From an uncultured Cycloclasticus sp. (lineage in GTDB: Bacteria; Pseudomonadota; Gammaproteobacteria; Methylococcales; Cycloclasticaceae), in contig CAJXTU010000001.1 in the NCBI GenBank assembly GCA_913060865.1, positions 124,001 through 188,000 of the forward strand: DNA of 64,000 nt. Reading direction: 5' to 3'. Positions 17,826 to 27,527 of the stretch are shown piece by piece. The stretch's first letter is position 1, and each line of letters starts with the position of its first letter. The notes under the pieces were generated by a model. That model searched no databases. It saw nothing but the letters and a program-made list of their open reading frames with translations, and had not been told where the DNA came from. The position numbers and the translations under genes were made by a program.

Positions 17826-19007
17826 CTAACGGCTAGGCTTAGGCTGAAGTGTTTTTAAACCCTGTGCCAACACAATGATGCTGATAGTCAAAAGAAGGTA
17901 AAGAGGGTACAAGTTTTGCCAGTTGTGTTGTTCACCGATTAGGAATCCTGCAAGTGGTGGCCCTAATAAAATCCCTGGCCCTTGACCGGTAATAACGATG
18001 CCTATAACGCGGCCTGTATCAATGGGGTTGTCGGCCAAACGAGGGCTTTGAGCAAAAATGGCCGTGGGAATCATACCTAAGAAGAGTCCCATTAACGCTA
18101 ACAGGATTAAACCAAGCTCAGCTGAGTAGTTCGCGTGTAATAGTAAGGTAATGATTGTAGCTAAGGCGGCGGCTGGGTAGCTCATCATTCGAAACCAAGG
18201 AACACCGCGGTGAATAAGAAAGCCGCTCAGTAAATTCCCAGGAATGATACAGGCGGGTAATAGAGTCGTAATAATTAAGGCTGTACTTGAGCTTACCTGG
18301 TAAGTACCAATAAGATAACTAGGCAGATAGGTGACCATGCTAAAGAATGAGCCTGTAAAACAGGTGAATATCAGTCCCATGAGGATTGCTCTATAAACAA
18401 CCGGCCGGGACAGCTTCTTATTAATGGTATTAACAACGGCACGTGTTGGGTCAACGAGTCGTATATATAGTATTAGTAATGGAAGGGCAATAAATGCCGA
18501 CGCACTCCAAAGCCAGCGCCAGCCAAATTGCTCTAAAATCAGCGGTGACATTAAAAAGATCAGTACACTTCCAACGGGCATCCATAATGCCCAAACGCCC
18601 ATGGTTAAGCCTATATCGGAGGGTTTGGATAAATGTGAGATCAACGTCGGTCCAGCCACAGAAACGAGTATAACGGCGACTCCTTCAACAATACGGCTAA
18701 ATATTAGCTCGTTAGCGGAGTTGATAAATAAGCTAAAGCTAGCAGAAACAACAATCAGGCCTAAAGCGATTTGTAAGACTTTTTTGGGACCATACTTGTG
18801 TGACAATGATCCTACGAAGGTGCCCAATAAAACGGTGGCCAAGGCGGCAGACGACATAACCCAACCAACTTGGATAACGCTGAGTGACAGTTCTTTTTGT
18901 ATTTCTAATAAGGCAGGACTGGCTTTCGTGACAGTTATCGCCGCGGCAATACCGGTTAGAAAGCTTAACCAAATACCACCCCATAGTGTTTTTTTAAGTG
19001 CATTCAT
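17826..19007 (-). CDS. MFS transporter
   Basis: A 393-residue major-facilitator protein with about 12 membrane helices, including the motif-A-like GTFVGSLSHKYGPKKVLQ after helix 2 and a PVGSVLIFLMSPLI stretch. The open frame runs 26 codons further, but ATG at 19007-19005 overlaps the upstream gene's TGA (ATGA) and starts MNALKKTLWGGIWLSFLTGI, a normal first helix. Substrate unknown. Last gene of a three-transporter minus-strand unit. Confidence 0.85.
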   Translation of the reverse strand: MNALKKTLWGGIWLSFLTGIAAAITVTKASPALLEIQKELSLSVIQVGWVMSSAALATVLLGTFVGSLSHKYGPKKVLQIALGLIVVSASFSLFINSANELIFSRIVEGVAVILVSVAGPTLISHLSKPSDIGLTMGVWALWMPVGSVLIFLMSPLILEQFGWRWLWSASAFIALPLLILYIRLVDPTRAVVNTINKKLSRPVVYRAILMGLIFTCFTGSFFSMVTYLPSYLIGTYQVSSSTALIITTLLPACIIPGNLLSGFLIHRGVPWFRMMSYPAAALATIITLLLHANYSAELGLILLALMGLFLGMIPTAIFAQSPRLADNPIDTGRVIGIVITGQGPGILLGPPLAGFLIGEQHNWQNLYPLYLLLTISIIVLAQGLKTLQPKPSR

Positions 19008-19930
19008 ACTAATGAGGCTAAATAGTCGGATAGGCTGGGGGCTAGAAGAAGGTAGCAAGCAGTCCCTAGCGTTAAGGCTGTGCAAAAAAGTGAAGAGTCC
19101 AGTTTAAAGCGGTCTGCTAAAGCAATGCCGACGATAACTGGTGGTGCGGCGGCTGTGATACTCGTGATGATTAACACTTCACCGCTCAAGCCAACAGGAA
19201 TGCCACTGGCGAATGCTACGGCCGGGCTAATAATAAGTTTAATCAGCATGGCGGGGATTGTTAAAAGAATATATTTAAGGCTACTTATTCTAAAATTCAC
19301 GCCTACCATAAGCAGTAGCATAGGGACGGTTGCTTGCCCCATCATTTTAAAAGCTTGGATGATGCTTTCGTGTGGCACCCATTGAAAATATCGAAGCGCT
19401 AAGGCTATTAATATAGCCCAAACGGGCGGCATCAATAGTAACTCACGACCTAGATGGCCACCCGCGATACGCGTCCCAAAGTGTGCGGCAACCAATACGG
19501 CAATAATCCACACAAAGGGTACCGTCGCCAGCAGGTCATAAATTAAAGGAATGCTAGCCATATCAGCCCCAAACAGTGCTTCAACAGCAGGCAAGGAGAT
19601 ACCCATTCCATTGCCAAAGCTAGCAGCTAAAACTAAAGCGCCAGCTTGGGGACGAGTTATGTACCCTGCACGAAGGAGCAAAGAAAATAGTATTAAACTC
19701 AGGCCCAAACAGAGGCTGATGGTAATAATGCCGGTAATGGGAACTTGATACAGTTCTTCTTTAAGAGGCGTTGTTAGGATGACGTATAAAATTAAGGTGG
19801 GTGCCAGCAAGTTAACCACTAAGGCGCTTAAGGTACTTCTTAAATGTTGTGTAGTGATGCCGCCAGGTTCAAATTTGTGCCATGCCACACCTGCAGACAG
19901 AATTAAAACCATCGGTATTAAACTACTCAT
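19004..19930 (-). CDS. AEC (auxin efflux carrier) family transporter
   Basis: A 308-residue membrane protein with about ten helices and the AEC family look: the LVVNLLAPTLILYVIL region near residue 36, an AASFGNGMGISLPAVEALFG crossover region, and a second inverted half. Bacterial members move small carboxylates such as malate. It starts one base after the stop of the upstream MFS gene and overlaps the downstream one by four bases, so the three are co-translated. Confidence 0.82.
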   Translation of the reverse strand: MSSLIPMVLILSAGVAWHKFEPGGITTQHLRSTLSALVVNLLAPTLILYVILTTPLKEELYQVPITGIITISLCLGLSLILFSLLLRAGYITRPQAGALVLAASFGNGMGISLPAVEALFGADMASIPLIYDLLATVPFVWIIAVLVAAHFGTRIAGGHLGRELLLMPPVWAILIALALRYFQWVPHESIIQAFKMMGQATVPMLLLMVGVNFRISSLKYILLTIPAMLIKLIISPAVAFASGIPVGLSGEVLIITSITAAAPPVIVGIALADRFKLDSSLFCTALTLGTACYLLLAPSLSDYLASLV

Positions 19931-21511
19931 TTAAGCTTTACCTGCAATTTGAATTGAAATAGCAGGGGTGCTGTCCCCAACATGCATCGTCATTACTTGG
20001 TCACGAATCGACATTTCAGCATAAGTCATTCGATCTCGTTGGCGTAAGACCTCAAGCCACGACTCAGACATGTAAACCTCAGAAAATAATTGATGGTCAT
20101 TGGCATCGTGAAATATTTGCCAGAAATACGCACCATTTCTTTTCCGATTAACCCGCATTTTCTTCATCAAACAGAGAAATTCATCTGTTTTATCTTGAGG
20201 AATTTGATACTGAATAGTGACCATAACAGGGCCTTTATCGCCGGGCACGGAGTCTTCATCAATGGTTATGGGCCATTGTGTCGTAGCGGATGGGTCCAAG
20301 CTGTCATTCGCGAGTGCAAAACGTCGACTCAACAGCAAGGTGAGTAGCAATCCACAGGAAGCAACGAATATCGAAACGCTAGAGCCATAATGGTCAGACA
20401 AGCTTCCCCACGTCAAGCTGCCAAAACCCATACTGCCACCAAAGGTGAGCATCACAAGGGAGATAGTCCGCGCGCGGACCCAATTTGGCACCACCATTTG
20501 TGCAGATAAAATAAAAGATGAAAAGCTAGAAATCCATGCGCTACCAAGAGCAACTAACGTTAAGCCTAATGTATATAAGTTTGGTTTATAGGCTAAGAGA
20601 ATTAACGGTAGCGATAAAAGAACGGTAGATAGCGAAATAATTTGATTGCGTGTTAATAGGCGATGAAACTTAGGCAATAAGAAAGCGCCTAGAATTGTCC
20701 CTAAGCCAACCACGGCCATTGAAATACCGAAGCTTTGGGCACCCATGTTCATTTCGCGAATAACAATAATCGGTAATAAAGCCCAAGAGACACTGGCAAA
20801 AAAGAAAAACATAGCGCTTCGGAATAATACGACACGTAATGAACGAACATTTCGTGTGTAGCGCAAGCCAGCTTTAAAGGCCCCCATAAATCGCTCAACA
20901 GGAAGAGCAGATGGGTTATCTAATTTTTCTGGCTTCCAAATGGCTAAGGCAAAAATTAAGCCGGTGAACGAAACGGCGTTAAGGATGAACACCCCTGTTG
21001 GCCCAGATTGAAAAATAACAAACCCACCAATAGCAGGGCCGATAGCTCGTGTAATATTGGTGCTTAAGGTGTTAAGGGTAATAGCATTTGGCAATTGTTC
21101 CCTAGGTGCAAAATCAGGCACACTGGCCGCCCAAGCCGGTCTCATCATTGCGTTGCCAGCACCTAAGGCAAACGTGAATAGCAGTAAGCTTAGTGGAGTA
21201 ACTGCATCAAAAAAAGCGCTAATTGCTAGGGCAGTTGCCGTAATAAACAGCGCGATATGTAGGCCCAGTAACATCCGACGATGGTCAATTAAATCCGCCA
21301 ACGTGCCAGACGGGTATGCCAAAAATAAAAATGGTAAGGTGATAGCTGTTTGGATTAAAGCGATATAAAGATCTGAGGTTGGCATAGAGGCCATAAGCCA
21401 AGTAGTGCCAATTTCTGTCATCCACGTACCAACATTTGAAATGGTCATGGCAATCCACATCATCTTGAAAACAGGCGATTTAAATGGAGTCGTTAATGAA
21501 TGAGTGCTCAA
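19931..21511 (-). CDS. MFS transporter of the MFS_3/EntS-like type with a C-terminal soluble domain
   Basis: A 526-residue protein. Residues 1-410 have about 11-12 helices and the GTLADLIDHRRMLLG loop. Residues about 430-520 are soluble and contain VTIQYQIPQDKTDEFLCLM, NGAYFWQIFHDANDH and SWLEVLRQRDRMT, resembling a dimeric alpha-beta barrel (antibiotic-biosynthesis-monooxygenase-like) tail that many PF05977 members carry. It is the first gene of the three-transporter unit. Substrate unknown. Confidence 0.85.
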   Translation of the reverse strand: MSTHSLTTPFKSPVFKMMWIAMTISNVGTWMTEIGTTWLMASMPTSDLYIALIQTAITLPFLFLAYPSGTLADLIDHRRMLLGLHIALFITATALAISAFFDAVTPLSLLLFTFALGAGNAMMRPAWAASVPDFAPREQLPNAITLNTLSTNITRAIGPAIGGFVIFQSGPTGVFILNAVSFTGLIFALAIWKPEKLDNPSALPVERFMGAFKAGLRYTRNVRSLRVVLFRSAMFFFFASVSWALLPIIVIREMNMGAQSFGISMAVVGLGTILGAFLLPKFHRLLTRNQIISLSTVLLSLPLILLAYKPNLYTLGLTLVALGSAWISSFSSFILSAQMVVPNWVRARTISLVMLTFGGSMGFGSLTWGSLSDHYGSSVSIFVASCGLLLTLLLSRRFALANDSLDPSATTQWPITIDEDSVPGDKGPVMVTIQYQIPQDKTDEFLCLMKKMRVNRKRNGAYFWQIFHDANDHQLFSEVYMSESWLEVLRQRDRMTYAEMSIRDQVMTMHVGDSTPAISIQIAGKA

Positions 21512-21659
21512 TGATTGGTTGCGAGGCTAGTTAGGCAAGAAGTTTTATTATAACAGGACTTTATTTGCAACCAGTGATTGGAGTTATGTTTGCACAGAGT
21601 GAAAAGGTATTCATTTATGCACTTATTAATGATGCAAGGTCGTCGATATGTGAGAAAAG

Positions 21660-21893
21660 CTAAGTTGGTGATGATAAGCCAAGGACTGATATGATTTTAT
21701 TTGATTCTTCTATCATCTTGCCGACTTGTGCTTGGAGTTGTTTAGCGGATAAGGCGGGGTTTGAGCTGGAAGGGCGTATACACTTGCTCAAAATGATTTT
21801 TATGATTGGGGTCTAGCGCGAGTAAACGGACAATAATATGGGTAGGAGGGGCAGCTCTTCTAATTGCTTTTCCACGTCAGTAATTGTCATCAT
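21660..21893 (-). pseudogene. decayed HDOD-like gene
   Basis: The minus strand from ATG 21893 reads MTITDVEKQLEELPLLPI. It must shift frame to continue IIVRLLALDPNHKNHFEQVY (21837 down) and shift back for NPALSAKQLQ before the TAG at 21662-21660. The LP.LP...VRLLAL.........F..V.....PAL pattern resembles the start of HDOD domains. Two compensating frameshifts and the short length indicate a relic. The last segment, after SAKQLQ, fits HDOD poorly. Confidence 0.45.
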
Positions 21894-22002
21894 AGTTTTA
21901 TTTTGGCATTTTTAAATAAATCTTAATATTAAAATGTGAGTAAATTAATAAGCCTGTTTATTTCTCTATTTTTTCGACGATAGTTCTTAAGTGTTTATAG
22001 AG

Positions 22003-22034
22003 GCACCTTATTGTTAAATAAGGTGCACTTTTTT
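22003..22034 (+). terminator. strong hairpin with a plus-strand T-run
   Basis: GCACCTTATT (22003-22012) pairs with AATAAGGTGC (22017-22026) around GTTA. On the plus strand a run of six T follows (22029-22034). It lies just beyond the 3' end of the minus-strand Pmp3 gene, whose transcript would form the hairpin without the T-run. It may end a plus-strand RNA or act on both strands. Confidence 0.5.
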
Positions 22035-22053
22035 GAACAGGCTATAAGTTGAG

Positions 22054-22215
22054 TTACTTAGTCACTAACCATAAAGCATGAATAATTCCCGGAATAAAGA
22101 AAAATATGCATAGCGCTATATTAATGATGAAATCTTTTCCCGCTCCGTGTTTTAGAAAGACAGCCACAGGAGGTAGAAATATAGCTAGAATTATTTGTAT
22201 GATTTTGTTATCCAT
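22054..22215 (-). CDS. Pmp3/YqaE family small membrane protein
   Basis: A 53-residue protein starting ATG at 22215-22213 behind AAAGGGATC. It has two membrane helices: LAIFLPPVAVFLKHG (residues 10-24), which includes the family's FLPP.AVFL.HG signature, and a second (residues 31-52) with INIALC and IPGIIHALW. This matches the Pmp3/YqaE/stress-induced hydrophobic peptide family (PF01679), linked to membrane potential and stress. The rest of the surrounding 860-base gap holds the HDOD-like relic and a hairpin. Confidence 0.9.
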   Translation of the reverse strand: MDNKIIQIILAIFLPPVAVFLKHGAGKDFIINIALCIFFFIPGIIHALWLVTK

Positions 22216-22370
22216 AGCGATCCCTTTAATTTAAGTATGTTTGAAATACGATACGAGGCTTTGAAATAAGCGGCGAAGCGTTAGTGAATTATACATAAAT
22301 AGGCTGTTTTATTAGTTTTAAAAGACTGACTAAGTCGCGCGCGATAAGCTGTTATTTGTATATAAATACT

Positions 22371-23750
22371 TCATGCTAATAGCAAAGCGCACAATATGGT
22401 AATGATGGCAGCGCCAATAAAATTTAAAATAAGGCCCTCTTTAGCCATTTGTTCAGTATGGATATGTCCACTACTAAATACGATTGTGTTGGGTGCGGTG
22501 GCAACGGGCAGCATAAATGCACAACTCGCGCTAAAGGTGGCGGGTATCATTAGCAACAAGGGGTCTAAATTTGCATTAAGGGCTGTGGCAGCTAGTACGG
22601 GCATAAGCATAGCGGTGGTAGCAGTATTACTGGTCGCTTCGGTCATGAAGGTGACACTTAATGCGATGATGGCAATCATAATGATGATACTAAATGAAGT
22701 AACGCTGGATAACTGTTCACCTAATTGAGTACTAAGGCCAGAAACAACAAACGCTTTGGCAAGGCAAATACCGCCACTAAATAACAATAAAATTCCCCAT
22801 GGCACTTGCTGCGCAGTTTTCCAATCCAATAATTTTTGTTTGTTGCCATTGGGAATAATAAATAAAGCAATAACGGCTAGTAGTGCGACGGATGCATCAT
22901 TGGCTTGAGGTAACGCTAGCCAATCGCTCCAACCACCAAAAGGTTCACGGCGTGTAATCCATAATAGGGCGGTGAGGCCAAATATGATCATAACCCGCCG
23001 TTCATGCGTACTCCATTCGCCAACAGTAGGTAAGTGAAACTCGCCTTCGTTGTGTAAGTTTCGTGTAAGCCAAAGCCAGACGATAGGGATTAGGGTGATC
23101 AGCAAGGGCAAGCTCCACATCATCCATTGGGTAAAGCTGATTTGTAATCCGGTATTTTCTTCGTATACTTGCATGAAGATTAAGTTAGGGGGTGTTCCAA
23201 TAGGGGTGCCAATGCCACCGATGCTGGCAGCATAAGCCAAGCCTAATAATAATGGCAGGGCGAGTGCTTTATTATCGCTACTACTAATAATCGCTAAGGC
23301 GACGGGTAATAGCATAAGCGTAGCGGCGGTATTTGAAATCCACATGCTAAGAGCAGCCGCGGCGACCATAAAGCCCATAACGAGTCGTTTAGGGTTGTTG
23401 CTACCAAACCAATGAACCATAGTAAGCGCTAAACGTCGATGTGCACCGCAATGAGAAATAGCGGTAGATAGTAAAAACCCACCTAAGAGTAATAACACCA
23501 ATTTATTGCCATACGCAGCGGCCACTTGTTCACTTGTTAGCACGCCGGTGAGTGGAAAAATGGCAATCGGTAAGAGAGAGGTAATTGGAATGGGGACGGG
23601 CTCAAATATCCACCAGGTTACACACCACACAGCAATGGCGGCGGTGATGGCGATAGGTTTAGGCATGCTGTCTTGGACATAAAAAAACAGTACAGCAGAC
23701 AATAAAGGTCCGACTATTAAGCTGATGGTCTTTAAAGGGAAGTGAGTCAC
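22371..23750 (-). CDS. DASS/SLC13 family anion symporter
   Basis: A 459-residue membrane protein starting at GTG, with 11 or more helices and two clamshell halves. The sodium-site-like SNTAATLMLLP and its repeat SNTATTAMLMP mark the divalent anion:sodium symporter family. GTPIGTPPNLIFM is also typical. Substrates in the family are dicarboxylates, citrate, sulfate or phosphate; this one cannot be assigned. Its GTG shares a base with the TAG of the upstream 41-residue peptide. Confidence 0.88.
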   Translation of the reverse strand: MTHFPLKTISLIVGPLLSAVLFFYVQDSMPKPIAITAAIAVWCVTWWIFEPVPIPITSLLPIAIFPLTGVLTSEQVAAAYGNKLVLLLLGGFLLSTAISHCGAHRRLALTMVHWFGSNNPKRLVMGFMVAAAALSMWISNTAATLMLLPVALAIISSSDNKALALPLLLGLAYAASIGGIGTPIGTPPNLIFMQVYEENTGLQISFTQWMMWSLPLLITLIPIVWLWLTRNLHNEGEFHLPTVGEWSTHERRVMIIFGLTALLWITRREPFGGWSDWLALPQANDASVALLAVIALFIIPNGNKQKLLDWKTAQQVPWGILLLFSGGICLAKAFVVSGLSTQLGEQLSSVTSFSIIIMIAIIALSVTFMTEATSNTATTAMLMPVLAATALNANLDPLLLMIPATFSASCAFMLPVATAPNTIVFSSGHIHTEQMAKEGLILNFIGAAIITILCALLLA

Positions 23751-23875
23751 TATAAAATATCCCCAAAGAGCTCATCGGCAAACGACCCGGGGGCATAAAA
23801 GTCATCAGCTGCCTGTAAATAGGGCGAAAAAATAAATACTAGGGTTAGAAGTAACGCGACTTTATTTTTTTGCAT
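23750..23875 (-). CDS. 41-residue secreted peptide coupled to the DASS symporter
   Basis: ATG at 23875-23873 opens a 41-codon frame reading MQKNKVALLLTLVFIFSPYL followed by QAADDFYAPGSFADELFGDI and a final Leu. The first about 23 residues are a textbook signal peptide with cleavage likely at LQA-AD; the mature part would be about 18 acidic residues. Its TAG overlaps the GTG of the symporter gene (TAGTG), which suggests translational coupling. No clear ribosome site is seen, and the peptide is not one I recognise. Confidence 0.5.
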   Translation of the reverse strand: MQKNKVALLLTLVFIFSPYLQAADDFYAPGSFADELFGDIL

Positions 23876-23912
23876 AAGAGAGATGAATAAAATTTAGGTG
23901 GTTGTGTCGCTA

Positions 23913-26069
23913 CTACCGTTTTTTCTTGTTGTGCTTAATGGGTTTATAACCTTGCGAGGTATGTTTAGTGATGAATTTTTTAGCACCAGCCTGTGTTGCG
24001 TGTTTATTGCTTGGTGGTTTGCTAGGAATTAGGCAGTTTGGCCCTTCTCCAATGAGGTGCTTTTTGCCGGATTTTAATAATAAATCTTTGATGACCTTCC
24101 AGTTTGCAGGGTCGTGATAACGAAGTAAGGCTTTGTGTAAACGGCGTTGCTCAATTTTTCTGACGGTGTTTATTTTTTCGCTTTTATAACTGAGGCCTTT
24201 GAGAGGGTTTCTGCCCGTGTGGTACATCGCGGTGGCAGTGGCCATCGGCGATGGATAAAAAGTTTGTACTTGGTCGGCTTGGAATTTATTTTTTTTCAGC
24301 CATAAAGCAAGGTTAACCATGTCTTCGTCTTCTGTGCCGGGATGGGCTGCGATAAAGTACGGAATGAGGTATTGTTTTTTACCGCCTTTCTTGGTGAATT
24401 TATCAAACATGGTTTTAAAGCGCTCGTAGGTACCAATGCCCGGTTTCATCATCTTCGATAATGGGGCTTTTTCGGTATGTTCGGGCGCAATTTTTAGGTA
24501 CCCGCCTACGTGGTGGGTAACGAGTTCTTCCACGTATTCAGGCGATTCTACCGCTAGGTCATAACGTAAGCCAGAAGCAATTAAAACCCGTTTAACGCCT
24601 TTTATTTTTCGTGCCTTTTTATACAGCTTAATCAGCGGGTCATGATCGGTGTTCAAATTATCACAAATGCCAGGGTAGACACAGGAAGGTCGACGACAAG
24701 CGGCTTCTATAGCTGGGTCTTTACAGGCTAGGCGGTACATATTGGCGGTGGGGCCACCAAGATCGGAGATTGTGCCGGTAAACCCAGGCGTTTTGTCGCG
24801 AATGTCTTCAATCTCGTTCAGAATGGATTGCTCCGAGCGATTCTGAATAATGCGTCCTTCGTGTTCCGTGATAGAACAAAAAGTACAGCCGCCAAAGCAT
24901 CCGCGCATGATGTTAATGGAAAAACGAATCATTTCGTAAGCTGGAATGCGCTGTCCTTCGTATTTTGGGTGTGGCACACGTTGGTATGGCAAGCCAAATA
25001 CTTCATCCATCTCTTCGGTGGATAACGGAATGGGAGGTGGATTTAGCCAAACATCTGTGCCGTCGTTGTTTTGCACGAGCGCACGCGCATTACCAGGGTT
25101 GGTCTCTAAATGTAAAACCCGAGAAGCATGTGCGTATAAAACAGGATCACTTTTTACTTTTTTATAAGAAGGTAAGCGGATGACGGTTTTAGCACGATCT
25201 GTTTTGCTGTGTTTCGGCAGAAAATGCAGAGTGACCACTTGGCTGCCATCATTGCCGTTCCCGACACTACTGATTTGGCATTTTCCGCCAGTCGCTGCGG
25301 CTAATTCTTCGTCTGATTGATAGGGGTTATGGTGAGGGTCTATTTTACCTGGCCGATCAACGCGGGTTGAGTCAATGAGTGTCCATGTGTCCGGCAGGGT
25401 GTCGCGTATAAATGATGTGCCGCGAATGTCTTGAATGTTAGCGATAGGTTCGCCTTGAGAAAGACGGTGCGCGACTTCTACAATAGCTCTTTCAGCATTA
25501 CCATAGAGCAGAATATCCGCTTGGGAGTCCACTAAGATAGAACGCCGGACAGCATCATCCCAGTAATCGTAGTGAGCAATTCGTCGCAAACTGGCTTCAA
25601 TGCTTCCAAGTACCGTGGGCACCTCGGGGAAGGCCTCTTTGCAGCGTTGAGTGTAAACAATAACGGCCCGGTCAGGCCGATGGCCGGCCTTGTCGTTCGG
25701 CGAGTAAGCGTCATCAGAGCGGGCGCGTTTATCTGCAGTGTAGCGGTTAATCATCGAGTCCATATTGCCGGCAGCGATACCAAAGAATAGGTTTGGTTTG
25801 CCTAGTGCTGAAAAGTCATCACTACTTTGCCAGTTAGGTTGGTCGATAATACCAACGCGAAAGCCCTGCTTTTCAAGTAGTCGACCGATAACGGCCATGC
25901 CAAAGCTGGGGTGATCGACATACGCATCACCCGTCACGATAATGATATCGCAGCTGTCCCAACCGAGAACGTCCATTTCGGCGCGAGTGGTTGGTAAAAA
26001 AGGGGCGGTACCATAGCACTCAGCCCAATATTTCGGGTATGACGAGAGCTGTTCAGCGATGGGCATCAT
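23913..26069 (-). CDS. YgiQ family radical SAM protein
   Basis: A 718-residue protein with the YgiQ N-terminal domain ([23 protein letters not shown]...[13 protein letters not shown]), the radical-SAM cluster motif in [13 protein letters not shown] around residue 390, and the basic C-terminal tail ending KHNKKKR. Function unknown despite wide conservation. It overlaps the DUF1499 gene by four bases (ATGA). Confidence 0.93.
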   Translation of the reverse strand: MMPIAEQLSSYPKYWAECYGTAPFLPTTRAEMDVLGWDSCDIIIVTGDAYVDHPSFGMAVIGRLLEKQGFRVGIIDQPNWQSSDDFSALGKPNLFFGIAAGNMDSMINRYTADKRARSDDAYSPNDKAGHRPDRAVIVYTQRCKEAFPEVPTVLGSIEASLRRIAHYDYWDDAVRRSILVDSQADILLYGNAERAIVEVAHRLSQGEPIANIQDIRGTSFIRDTLPDTWTLIDSTRVDRPGKIDPHHNPYQSDEELAAATGGKCQISSVGNGNDGSQVVTLHFLPKHSKTDRAKTVIRLPSYKKVKSDPVLYAHASRVLHLETNPGNARALVQNNDGTDVWLNPPPIPLSTEEMDEVFGLPYQRVPHPKYEGQRIPAYEMIRFSINIMRGCFGGCTFCSITEHEGRIIQNRSEQSILNEIEDIRDKTPGFTGTISDLGGPTANMYRLACKDPAIEAACRRPSCVYPGICDNLNTDHDPLIKLYKKARKIKGVKRVLIASGLRYDLAVESPEYVEELVTHHVGGYLKIAPEHTEKAPLSKMMKPGIGTYERFKTMFDKFTKKGGKKQYLIPYFIAAHPGTEDEDMVNLALWLKKNKFQADQVQTFYPSPMATATAMYHTGRNPLKGLSYKSEKINTVRKIEQRRLHKALLRYHDPANWKVIKDLLLKSGKKHLIGEGPNCLIPSKPPSNKHATQAGAKKFITKHTSQGYKPIKHNKKKR

Positions 26070-26485
26070 TGAATGATGCCCTCGCTTTTTAGTAAGGTTC
26101 GGAGTTTTTCAACGCGCCGACGATTGACGCCAAAGTCATAATAGCCTGTGCGCGAGGCAGAGCGGACATGAATGATTTGCTGTTCAGAGTTAATGATTAA
26201 ATCTAAGTCATCAACAAACCCAAAGACACGACTGGTTATTTCCGCATGAATACGATGTTCATCATGGATAACGCTGATATTGTTGTCGAGATGTTTAAGT
26301 GCTTCGACAAGCTGTTCCCTATTAAAGCGAGAGACATCTTTTAACTGAAACGGTGCAATAGCATGTTTATCGCTGGTCACGCTAGAGACGCAGTTGGGCT
26401 TATCTGGGCAAGGTTGTAGTTCGTTTTTATTTGCGGAAACTTGTGAGCACATAGTGAGGATAAAGAATATGAATAGTTTTCTCAT
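26066..26485 (-). CDS. DUF1499 domain secreted protein
   Basis: A 139-residue protein with an N-terminal signal peptide (residues 1-18, SQVSA-NK). The DUF1499 opening [14 protein letters not shown] is followed by [12 protein letters not shown] and the closing [20 protein letters not shown], all family hallmarks. Function unknown. It overlaps tatC by four bases upstream and ygiQ downstream, so it is probably made from the his-tat transcript. Confidence 0.88.
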   Translation of the reverse strand: MRKLFIFFILTMCSQVSANKNELQPCPDKPNCVSSVTSDKHAIAPFQLKDVSRFNREQLVEALKHLDNNISVIHDEHRIHAEITSRVFGFVDDLDLIINSEQQIIHVRSASRTGYYDFGVNRRRVEKLRTLLKSEGIIQ

Positions 26486-27234
26486 TGAGTAGTTTTAGTT
26501 TCAGTTTGTGGAACAAATTTTTTGGACATAAATAAGCCTATTTCAAAAAGTAGCCACATCGGTAAGGCCAATAAGGTTTGTGAAATAATATCAGGTGGTG
26601 TTAATAACATACCGACAACAAAGGCGCCGACAATAATATAAGGCCGTTTTTCAGCTAAGCTTTGCGGTGTTGATACGCCGGTTTTAACCAATAAAAACGT
26701 TGCAATAGGAACTTGGAATGCCATGCCGAAAGCGAAAAACAGCGTTAAAATAAAGTCCAAATATTTACTAATATCAGTCATGACGGCAACGCCTTCAGGT
26801 GCCGTTGCGGTTAGAAATTGGAAAATAAGGGGCATCACGACAAAATAGGCGAATAGCATGCCGCTATAAAATAACAAGGTGGCTGCGCTGATTAAGGGCA
26901 ATGCAATGCGCTGTTCATGTTTGTATAGACCGGGCGAAATGAATAACCAGATTTGGTAGAAAATCCATGGAATGCTAATAAATACAGATAGCATTAGCGT
27001 TAGTTTCAGAGGTGTCAGAAAGGGCGAAATTACTTCAATGGCCACCATACTGGTGCCTTCTGGCATGTGAATTAGCAGCGGTTGGGCGACGAGCGAATAA
27101 ATATCGTTCGCAAAAGGCGCTAGGGGTAAGAAAATGGCTAACATGCCAATGAGCGCGTGGATAAGACGCGTGCGTAACTCAACTAAGTGAGAAACGAAGC
27201 TGGTTTCTTGGTCGTTAGGGTCAATGTCTGACAT
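26482..27234 (-). CDS. tatC: Sec-independent protein translocase TatC
   Basis: A 250-residue inner-membrane protein with six helices that recognises twin-arginine signal peptides. The N-terminal FVSHLVELRTRLIHA and the periplasmic FISPGLYKHEQRIALP are the family signatures. It is 45 bases downstream of tatA; the tatB gene usually found between them is missing here. Confidence 0.96.
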   Translation of the reverse strand: MSDIDPNDQETSFVSHLVELRTRLIHALIGMLAIFLPLAPFANDIYSLVAQPLLIHMPEGTSMVAIEVISPFLTPLKLTLMLSVFISIPWIFYQIWLFISPGLYKHEQRIALPLISAATLLFYSGMLFAYFVVMPLIFQFLTATAPEGVAVMTDISKYLDFILTLFFAFGMAFQVPIATFLLVKTGVSTPQSLAEKRPYIIVGAFVVGMLLTPPDIISQTLLALPMWLLFEIGLFMSKKFVPQTETKTTQ

Positions 27235-27279
27235 AGGGTAAAACGTTATCGGTTAAAGGCAACCGATATAAAGGGTTGG

Positions 27280-27492
27280 CTATTTATTAGTGTCGTCTTT
27301 ATCGACGTCATCGTTAGCTACAGATTTATGCTCATCAGTGCCTTTTTTTTCTTCGCCTTCTTTCATAGCGCCTTTAAAGCCCTTTATCGCGCCACCTAAA
27401 TCACCGCCAAGGTTACGTAAGCGTTTTGTGCCGAACAATAGTAAGACAATAACGAGAACAATAATTAACTGCCAAATGCCAATGCCGCCCAT
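27280..27492 (-). CDS. tatA: twin-arginine translocase subunit TatA
   Basis: A 70-residue protein with a short membrane helix ([17 protein letters not shown], residues 5-21), the [10 protein letters not shown] hinge, an amphipathic helix with [12 protein letters not shown], and an acidic tail. The FGTKRL form and the short length point to TatA rather than TatB. It follows hisE, a common gammaproteobacterial arrangement. Confidence 0.93.
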   Translation of the reverse strand: MGGIGIWQLIIVLVIVLLLFGTKRLRNLGGDLGGAIKGFKGAMKEGEEKKGTDEHKSVANDDVDKDDTNK

Positions 27493-27527
27493 GATATTCC
27501 TAGTTGCTTTGTTTGTGTAGATTCATT

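Noticed and set aside
18424-19107. A 227-codon open frame on the plus strand
   Set aside because: It is antisense to the MFS and AEC genes, reads as low-complexity residues without family features, and overlaps well-supported membrane proteins.
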